Position numbers and translations under genes: made by a program. Below are positions 56,224 to 64,000 of a stretch of 64,000 nt of DNA, piece after piece. Position 1 is the stretch's first letter; every line of letters starts with the position of its first letter. The stretch is from Avena insularis (lineage: Eukaryota; Streptophyta; Magnoliopsida; Poales; Poaceae): NCBI GenBank assembly GCA_023614405.1, contig JAJUPC010000231.1, positions 1 to 64,000 on the forward strand, given 5' to 3'. The notes under the pieces are model-generated. The model worked only from the letters and a program-made list of their open reading frames with translations. It had not been told where the DNA came from and made no database searches.

Positions 56224-57994
56224 GAGAAGACCACGAGGACATGTATAGGAGGCTCAAGGCAATAGCTACAACCTTCAGAAACCACGGTGCAAATCATGTT
56301 GATGATGCTTGGATCAAGCGCAAGTATGTCAGTGCTCTTATGCCATTTGAGCCCACGGATTTGAAAAGTCTCCAAGGTAGGCATAACTATCACCTCATGT
56401 CATCCAATGAGGTAATGCAAGAAATGGCCGCTTTCAAAGTGGCTGCCAAGAATGTCGAAGATGCTCGTGCTCGAGCTATGGGGATGCAAAAGGGGGTCAA
56501 CATGGCCTTGAAGACTAGTGTGATTGATCATGATGAATATGAGGTAGAAGGTCTGGACTGTCCTGAGGATATAAAAAGGATTCATGGACAATACTTGGCT
56601 CTTTATGCTAGAAACTTCTGGAAAGATCCAGCCAAGGCTAAAGCTGAACTGGAACGCAAGAGTGGAGCATATGGATGAAAAGAAAATGGTCCCAAGCTGA
56701 GAACATGTTTCAACTGTGGTGACCGGCTGCACTTCGTAGCTGAGTGTCCATATCAAAGTAGGGAAGATAATGGAGAAATACTCATTTTCAAGGAAAAGTC
56801 AAAGGCTCCACGCAAGAAACAGTTTGTAAAGAAGAATTCTCCTTTCAAGAAGCAACCAAAGATTGTTCTAGTGGCTCAAGAAGAATATTCATCGGGAAGT
56901 GAAGATGAGGACGAGGACGATAGCTCTCAAGAGGTGGCTGCTATAGCCACCACATCTACATCAATATCTCTCTTCGACTCTCCGAACGAAAACATCATCA
57001 ACAAGAATGCTACTTGTCTCATGGCAAGAAGCTCCGAGGTAACTTCTTCTAACTCTTCTTTTCCTAAGACTATGATTGACATGGATGATCCTACTAGTCT
57101 TAAGGTTAAAGAAGAGATTATTGCTTTGGATTATTTCTATACTAACTTTCAAGGTGAGCACAAAGTTTGTTTTGAAGCTCTTATGGATCAGCTGGCCCAA
57201 AACGAAGCTCTCCTTGAAGAAAAGGGCAGAATTGAAAGGGAGGATGCAATGGAAATTGCATCCTTAAAAAATGCTCTTGAAGAAGAGGAAGAGGATCGGG
57301 TCTCTCTTGAAGATAGGCTTGAGTCTATTGAAGAGTCACATGATGAAATTGTGACTAAACTTGTTAAGGAACGTGACAATGCTGTCACCAAAGCAAAGAA
57401 GTTAAAGAAGGAAAGGATTGACTTTGGGGCTGCTCATGATAGACTCTCCGAGGAATTGGAGAAACTTGACAATGCTCACAAGGCATTGAAAACGAGTTCT
57501 CTATTCTCAATGAGTCACATGATCAGCTTCAAAGTCGATTGACTAAATATGATACTCCTAGCTCATCCAACTCAACATATAGTAACAAGGTAAATGCTAG
57601 TGTGGAAAAAGAAGTGATCAAGGACATCACTCCCAAGGATAAAGGTGTGCTTGATGAAGTCCTTGGCAAACAAAGGTCAAATCATGGTAAAGAGGGACTT
57701 GGGTATGTCACCAAGTCCAAGAAAAAGAAAACCAAGAAGAACAAGACCAAGAATGTGCAATCAAAGATAAGCACCGCTGAGAAGAATGTCACAAAAGACA
57801 AGAGTAACAATATTGGTTTTGTAGGGTCTCACAATCTGAATTATGAACTCTTTTGTGATGACTATGGTGATGTTTATGCTTATTATGTCGGTCCCTTTGA
57901 TGAATATATTTCTTGGTATATTTGGGTCCCAAAGACCCTTGTTACTAACATGAAAGGACCCATTGAAAAATGGGTACCTAAAACCAAGAAGTAA
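56224..57994 (+). pseudogene. gag: R gag, copia type, 5'-truncated by Q
   Basis: The frame from 56224 reads EDHEDMYRRLKAIATTFRNHG.., the copia gag (UBN2-type) domain, to an in-frame TGA at 56676. The same frame continues through a CX2CX4HX4C zinc knuckle (CFNCG..LH..EC, 56706-56747), an acidic/Ser-rich stretch and a long coiled coil (about 57190-57480). A frameshift near 57500 moves it to the frame ending at 57994 (Lys-rich, then VPKTLVTNMKGP), the usual link to protease. The N-terminal gag codons and the 5' LTR of R are not here because Q cuts the gene. Long gag with coiled coil fits the SIRE/Maximus lineage. Confidence 0.85.
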
Positions 57995-57999
57995 TTTTC

Positions 58000-58281
58000 T
58001 TGCAGGGCTATGCTTCCGGTGGGTCGAAATGGGTGCTGGATAGTGGCTGCACTAGTCATATGACCGGAAGCAAGGAGATCATCACGGAGATGCGTCCAAA
58101 TCATGATAATATCACAGTCTCCTATGGTGATAAGTCTAAATCTCAGGTATTGGGTCTTGGCAAGGTTGTGGTTGCCCACGAGATATCTCTCTCGTGGACG
58201 TCATGCTTGTTGAGACCCTCGGTTACAACCTTCTTTCTGTTCGTGCCCTTGGCAAGATGGGTTTTGCTTTTTTATCGATGA
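58000..58281 (+). pseudogene. pol: R protease
   Basis: Aspartic protease that would process the polyprotein. The active-site stretch reads WVLDSGCTSHMTG (D-S-G) near 58030; copia proteases have this form. A frameshift near 58180 separates it from the rest of the domain, so the encoded product is short and broken. Confidence 0.8.
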
Positions 58282-58285
58282 TGAT

Positions 58286-59157
58286 TTGGTGGTACTCTTG
58301 TGGAGCAAGTCTCTAAAGGTCGCTTTCGTTGGATACGTCGAAAATGACCTGTATGTGGTGGACTTCTCGGGGAAAACCACTTCGGGTCCGATGTGTCTAT
58401 TCGGAAAGGCCGACGTGGGCTGGCTATGGCATCGCCGTTTAGCCCATGTCAACATGAGAACTTTGCAAAGTCTCCAGAAGGGTGGCCACATCCTTGGACT
58501 AAAAGACAATGTCTCTTTTGCCAAAGATCGTGTTTGCAGGGCTTGTGTAGAAGGAAAAATGCATGACTCTCCCCACAAGAGGAAGACTATTGTGTCATCA
58601 AAGAGGATCTTGGAATTACTTCATGTGGATTTATTTGGTCCTCCTTCTCATGCAAGTCTTGGTGGGAAAAAATATTGCTTGGTCATTGTCGATGATTACT
58701 CAAGATACACATGGGTCTATTTCTTCAAGCTGAAAAGTGAGACTCAACAAACTGTCATTGACTTTGCCAATGAAGTTCAACGTCAACACAATATTCCTAT
58801 ATTGGCAATTAGAAGTGACAACGGCTCCGAATTCAAGAACTACACTTTGAATGAGTTTCTAAGCGAAGAGGGGATTAGACATCAATATTCCGCTGCGTAC
58901 ACCCCTCAACAAAATGGTGTAGCCGAGAGGAAGAACCGGACTTTGATGGATATGGCAAGATCTATGTTGGCTGAATTCAAGTATCCTTATAATTTTTGGG
59001 CTGAAGCCATATCCACTGCTTGTCACTCATCGAACCGGCTCTACCTCCAAAAGATTTTGGACATGACTCCATATGAATACTTACCAGTAACAAACCCAAC
59101 ATCTCATACTTCAGGGTATTCGGGTGTAAGTGTTTCTTTCTTATTAAAGGTGTCCGT
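58286..59157 (+). pseudogene. pol: R integrase, copia type
   Basis: The frame holds the pre-integrase zinc region (LWHRRLAHVN..H; C..C in VCRACVEGK) and the DDE core: D in LLHVDLFGP, D in IRSDNGSEF, E in QNGVAERKN. After NFWAEAISTACH the sequence TPYEYL continues only a little before a frameshift near 59100-59160 moves the C-terminal part to the next frame. The protein order protease, integrase, reverse transcriptase is the copia order. Confidence 0.88.
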
Positions 59158-61596
59158 TTGTCAAAATTTGAGTCCAAGGCTTTAGAAGGTATTTTTGTTG
59201 GTTACGGTGCCGAATCCCACACTTATAGAGTCTACAACAAGCTCACTGGGATTGTTGTAGAATCTTGTAGTGTGGATTTCGATGAAAATAACGGCTCCTT
59301 TGTAGGGCAAGTTGATGTTTGTGATGCAGATGTTAAAATAACCCAAGATGCCATAAGAAGAATGGGCGTGGGATTTTTCCGCCCCATTGAGGAACCCCTT
59401 GTGGTAGATCGGGAAGGACAATGCTCCACACATGTGGATCCCTCATCTACACAAGATCAACAAGCTCCTACTATTGGAGAAAATCCTGCACCAACACCGC
59501 AATCTGCTGAAGATCATCTGTCCCCTGGACAAGTTGGTAGTCCCAAGCCGGACTATCCGCTCCCTCCAAGGGGCGGACAATCCGCCCCTGGCACTCCAAC
59601 TCGTTCCAGAGGATCTGGAGGAGAAGTCAACAACTCTGAAGCTCCCAGGCTGGATTCTCCGCCCCCCGAGGGCGGATTATCCAGCCCTGGGTCTCCAACT
59701 CCTGTCAGGCACTCTCAGGAAGAAGGCTCTGGTGCTTCATCTCCCAGGCTGGATAGTCCGGCCTCTCCAAGGGGCGGATTATCTGACCCTGAAGAACAAA
59801 CTCAGCAGCAATCTTCTGGTGTTAACGCAGATCAAGATCAAGGGCAAGGCAGTGATCAAGACAAGGATACAAATACTGAATCAACTCCTTCTAGAAACAA
59901 TAAGGACATTGAGGCTCGTCGCAAGGCTCGTGCTGATCGGAACCTTGAACTAAGGGGTCACACTCTTGACAAGGTTGTTGGTGATCTACGACGAAGGGTA
60001 TCCACTAGAAGAGAACTTGCAAGCTTCTGTGATCATCAAGCTCACATTTCCATGGTTGAACCGGAGAAGGTTTTTGATGCTCTTGAAGACCCCGATTGGG
60101 TTGTTGCAATGCATGAAGAATTAAATAACTTCGAATGCAACATAGTTTGGAAGCTCGTAGAGAAATCAAAGGATTGCCGCAATGTTATCGGCACCAAGTG
60201 GATCTTCAATAACAAACTAGATGAAAATGGCATTGTTGTGAGGAATAAAGCACGACTCGTGGCCCAAGGATTCTCTCAAGTGTAAGGAATTGATTTTGGC
60301 GAGACTTATGATCCTGTGGCTCGTCTTGAGTCCATCCGTATCCTTCTTGCATATGCAGGCCATCATAATTTCAAATTACAACAAATGGATGTTAAGAGCG
60401 CTTTCCTTAATGGTCCTCTACATGAGTTAGTATACGTCAAGCAGCCCCCAGGGTTTGAGGACGCCAAATTTCCGAACCATGTCTACAAACTCGATAAGGC
60501 GCTCTATGGCCTTAAACAAGCCCCACGTGCGTGGTATGAGCACCTTAAAGAGCTTTTGCTAGACCATGGATTCGAAGTTGGGCAAATCGATCCCACTCTT
60601 TTTACTAAGAAGGTTAATGGGGAGCTTTTTGTATGCCAACTTTATGTAGATGACATTATTTTTGGCTATACTAACCAAGCTTTTAACGATGAATTTTCAA
60701 AGCTTATGAATGACAGGTTTGAGATGTCCATGATGGGCGAGCTGAGGTTCTTTCTTGGATTTGAGATCAAACAACTTAGAGAGGGAACCTTTATTAATCA
60801 AGCTAAGTACATCCAAGACATGCTAAAAAGGTTCAAGATGACGGATCTCAATGGCGTTGCTACCCCAATGCAAACAAAGTGTCATCTTGAGCTCAATCCC
60901 AAGGGTAAAGACGTGGATAAAAAGGTATACCGATCCATGATCGGCTCTCTCCTTTACCTTTGCGCATCTAGGCCCGATATCGTGTTAAGTGTAGGAGTGT
61001 GTGCAAGGTACGAAGCCGCTCCTAAAGAAATCCACTTAGTGGCGGTCAAACGAATCTTCCGATATTTGGTTCATTCCCCAAATTTTGGGTTATGGTATCC
61101 CAAGGGTTCAAGTTTCTCTCTATGTGGTTACACTGATTCAGATTGGGCTGGTGACAAAGATGATAGGAAATCAACCTCTGGTGCATGTCAATTCTTGGGC
61201 AGGTCTCTAGTGTGTTGGTCATCAAAGAAACATAATTGTATTTCACTCTCAACTGCCGAAGCTGAATATGTTGCTACTGCAAGTGCTTGTACACAATTTT
61301 TATGGATGAGGCAAACTTTAAAGGAATATGGTGTCAATTGTGACAAAGTGCCTTTATTATGTGACAATGAAAGTGCTATCAAAATTGCTTACAATCCCGT
61401 GCAGCATACAAGAACAAAACATATAGAGATTCGCAATCACTTTATTCGGGATCATGTTGCTCGTGGTGATATTGCCCTATCCTTTGTGATCACGAAGAAC
61501 CAACTTGCTGATATTTTCACGAAGCCTCTTGATGAAGCAAGACTTTGTTATTTGAGGGATGAGCTAAATATCATAGATTCAAGGAGCCTGGCTTGA
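59158..61596 (+). pseudogene. pol: R reverse transcriptase and RNase H, one in-frame stop
   Basis: The same frame runs from the integrase tail (GIFVGYGAESHTYRVYN) through a Pro/Ser-rich linker and into reverse transcriptase: WVVAMHEEL, TKWIFNNK, then TAA at 60283-60285, then DVKSAFLNG, ALYGLKQAPRAWY and the catalytic LYVDDIIFG. RNase H follows (TDSDWAGD, STAEAEYVA, CDNESA, TKHIEIRNHFIRDH) and the end is ..DELNIIDSRSLA, TGA at 61594. Only the single stop interrupts it, so it is the best-kept gene of the window. It would copy element RNA to DNA. Lineage SIRE/Maximus is inferred from gag length, linker and the downstream ORF. Confidence 0.92.
59534..59790 (+). repeat. Three tandem ~100-bp repeats in the R pol linker
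   Basis: Three units each encode a Pro/Ser/Gly-rich segment of the form D(S/Y)P.PP.GG.S.PG.P. Each has a pair of GGAyWaTCC-type words: 59550 and 59575; 59652 and 59674; 59751 and 59775. Unit spacing is about 100 bp. They lie between integrase and reverse transcriptase, in frame. Confidence 0.85.
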
Positions 61597-62333
61597 TTAC
61601 TCTTGCACACTCACTTGCTCTTATTCATGTATTTGGTTTAGATGCGGGCATAGAAATAGGGGGAGTGTGGTCCTAATTGATTGGGCCAACCCTCCCCCCC
61701 CTTAATGCCGACAACAAGTAAAATCATTTCCCTTAATATCATTTTGTGATATGTGGGTCATCGATGAGCATTGGTTTTGAACTCAAAATACATCTTTGCG
61801 GTGTCATGCCATGCGCTCCAACATGGTGGCTTCGGCCACCGCCCTCTTCCTACAGAAGAGTTGGTTTCTCATGGGTCTCTTTGGTTTTTCCTGCATATCT
61901 CTTGTTCTTATGGAAAACACACTCAAATTTGGCTTTTGGTTGATTTCATTCTTGCAAATTTGGGTGTGTAGTACCATCTCAGTTTGATGCTCTCAACCCA
62001 AGCCTTTCTCTCCCTCCTTGAACCATCTATTCTTGCACACAAGTCCTCTAAAACACCATCAAGGGGTTTTGCTAGGTTGCTCCGGCCTGAATTTGTAATT
62101 TACAAAATTTCAGGGGGGGGGACTATCCGCCTTAAGTGGGGGGCGGATTATCCGCCCCGGGCAAAATCGGCCCCTTATAGGCTGGGTCGGGGAGGGTAGG
62201 CTCAAACAGAGCAGCAGCCGCCACCGGAGTATCCGCCTCTCTCGGAGTCGATTTGACCACCGGATTCTCCGGGCTCTCCCCGGATCTTATTCACCTCGCC
62301 TCTGGGTATCTTCTCCTCCGCGATTTTCCTCCA
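61597..62333 (+). other. R region downstream of pol: polypurine-like tract and promoter-like array
   Basis: AAATAGGGGGAGTGTGG at 61653-61669 looks like a polypurine tract followed by a TG that could begin an LTR. Farther on come GGACTATCC (62120), GGCGGATTATCCGCCCC (62143-62157) and a TATA-like CTTATAGG (about 62174-62181), then leader sequence. Two readings are open: the start of the R 3' LTR, or the promoter region of the extra ORF. I cannot decide. Confidence 0.45.
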
Positions 62334-62552
62334 ATGAGTGAGGGTAACTCCCTCATCTCTCTCCTTTTGTATGGGATGCATTTTATTTGGTGGAAATCTC
62401 GTTGTAGAAGATCCTTGGTGTTGTTCCTTTCATGCTAGAATCAGTAGAATTGCACCCTTTGTGCCCGATATGTTTTGCCATGGTATATCTGGGCCAATCC
62501 AGAAAATTCCTGCGGGGGGCGGATTATGCGCCCCTCCCAGGGCCGGATAATC
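62120..62552. repeat. GGATTATCC-type motif array downstream of R pol
   Basis: GGACTATCC at 62120, GGATTATCC at 62145, GGAGTATCC at 62226, GGATTCTCC at 62262, GGATTATGC at 62521 and GGATAATCC at 62544; several are flanked by GGGC/GCCC to make palindromes. The last two lie in the predicted intron of the extra ORF. Confidence 0.75.
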
Positions 62553-64000
62553 CGGCCTGGAGACTAAACTCTGGTCTGTTTTGGTCCTGCTCCTGCAATA
62601 CACATCATTGGCTCTGGGTTGCTTTTCTACTCTTTCTTCTTGCTTTCTCCTGGACTTGTGTGTATGCTTATCTCCATGCTATCCCTCTAATGCTTTTCAC
62701 AGGTGGTTCCAAGCCGACCAAGACCTTCGTCCGTCGTTCCCGTGCCAGTTATCTCAAGCCTACTATAGAAGGGAAGTTCATTGACGAGACCGAGGTCATC
62801 AGAGCAACAAGAGAGGCTGAACGGATGGCAGAGGCAAGTAAGAAAACTAAGAGGACCGCATCTCGCAAGGGCAAACAGTCTCGGCCCAATTACAAGGCTA
62901 TGGACAGTCTTCAGTATGCCACCATTCACCAGACTAATTATTATGATGAGGCTGACAGTGATGGTCCCCCCGAGGACTCTATGTTTTGGAATGCCCACTT
63001 TCGGGCTATTCATGATGATGTCTATGCTACTCTCAAGCTTCGCCCCATGCGTCCCATCAATTTGACTGAGGCTCAATCCAAGACTAGGCTCATTGAGGTA
63101 TTAGATGTGACCAACATGATGGGGCTGCACCACCTCATGACTATCCAATGCAACTATGATTCCTTTGTGGTGCGGCAGTTCTTCTCGACTCTGGTGATTT
63201 CCGGTGATGAGCGCCGTACTATGAAGTGGATGACAGGGACCACCATGATTCAGTCAGACTTTCGCACCTTTGGGAAGGTTCTTAGTTATGCATTCCATGG
63301 CCGTGACACTCCTTCAGGCCACCGTATCATTTCTCCTCTGAAGCCACCATTGCTCCTTGCCTTTCTTCTGATGGTGTTGCTGGTACTTTCGCTGGTCTCT
63401 CTCCCTTGTATGCCTCCCTTGTTGGCATATTTAGGTACTGCATCACTCCTAGTGGTGGCAACAATGACAGGATCCGTGGCCACCTGGTTCCATTCCTTGC
63501 TTTTGCTCACGAGTGTGCCACTAACTCTGGATCAGCCACAGGTTACAAACTGGATGTCATGGACTATATTTATCATGAGATGACGGATGCTATGATCAAT
63601 AGGCTCTCTATTCCTTATGATCCTTTCATTACGATGCTCGTCAAGCATATGTTGCCACATGAGGATTTTGGCACTGCTCTGGATGGAATTCACAAGCCCA
63701 AGAAAATCTACAACAAGGCTCAGAAGACCCATCACCCTTCCACTGCCCTGGAGTCCTTCATGCGTGATGCTCGGGCTAGTGGTCGTCGTTCCACGGTGTC
63801 CCCAATGGCACGCGAGGTTAAGCAGCTCACTTGTTTCCAGTGGCACATTCTCTGCCTGGGCATTGACACTCACAAGGGCCAATATGAGGCTTACCGCAGG
63901 GATCATGAGAGGGATCACACGCAGCAGCTTATTCTCCACCATGTCTCAGGTGCCACTGGCCATCAACCTCCTCCCACTGCTCCGGATCTGTATGCTCAGT
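62334..64000 (+). pseudogene. Extra ORF downstream of R pol, plant transposon protein-like, runs off the window
   Basis: Predicted exon 1 is ATG AGT GAG G (62334-62343), intron 62344-62702 (GTAACT..TTCACAG), and exon 2 begins GTGGTTCCAAG, joining in frame to give MSEGGSKPTKTFVRRSR. Exon 2 encodes a basic stretch (KKTKRTASRKGKQ), then VVRQFFSTLVISGDERRTMKW and FGKVLSYAFHG, resembling the putative plant transposon protein domain found in extra ORFs of grass retroelements. A frameshift between about 63330 and 63480 moves it to the frame reading YKLDVMDYIYHEMTD, open to the window end. The position after copia pol matches the extra or envelope-like ORF of SIRE/Maximus elements. Function unknown; it may instead belong to another element. 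Confidence 0.6.

Overview
This window is intergenic DNA from a large plant genome. It is built almost entirely of LTR retrotransposons and I see no host gene, tRNA or rRNA. The organism is most likely a grass of the wheat/barley tribe (Triticeae). The evidence is long TG..CA LTRs followed by the initiator-Met-tRNA primer site TGGTATCAGAGC, a Stowaway-type MITE with CTTCCTCCGTTTCAAAATATAAG-class ends, an Angela/BARE-like copia LTR, and Tat-lineage gypsy elements with extra antisense ORFs. The tribe is inferred from remembered element families, not from a search.

Layout, left to right. Positions 1-3256 are a minus-strand LTR (called P0) inserted into the 5' LTR of element W. W (3257-11173, plus strand) is a gypsy element that keeps a gag, a stub of protease and the last codons of pol; the rest of pol is gone. 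Its 3' LTR carries a MITE that the 5' LTR lacks. From 8362 to 51886 the DNA is a tandem triplication of one nested complex: unit U1 is 8362-27857, U2 is 27858-43304 with a private 4.2-kb internal deletion, and U3 is 43305-51886 and is truncated. Each full unit reads: 3' part of the W LTR, a minus-strand copia-like LTR fragment (V), a minus-strand gypsy 3' end with a promoter-like array (Z), a minus-strand LTR (P), the 3' LTR and antisense ORF of a Tat-like gypsy (Y), then the 3' LTR, antisense ORF and integrase of a second Tat-like gypsy (X). X is cut inside pol, where the next unit begins.

U3 stops inside the Y LTR and is joined to the leader of element Q (51887-56223, minus). Only the primer site and a 4.25-kb LTR of Q are present, and Q is a distant relative of W. 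Q sits inside the gag of a copia element R (56224-64000, plus; SIRE/Maximus-like). R has gag, protease, integrase and reverse transcriptase/RNase H, all with frameshifts or stops, followed by an extra ORF that appears to have an intron and runs off the window.

The coding content is decayed mobile-element genes. The most unusual signals are: the triplicated nest with non-LTR junctions; arrays of a GGCGGATTATCCGCC-like palindrome found both in the copia element R (inside its pol coding sequence and downstream of it) and in the unrelated Z promoter region; a 60-bp minisatellite in an intron of the Y antisense ORF, every unit of which can fold as a hairpin; and a 222-bp in-frame deletion between 8-bp repeats that removes the core domain of the X antisense ORF in U1 only. 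Copy comparisons were made by eye.
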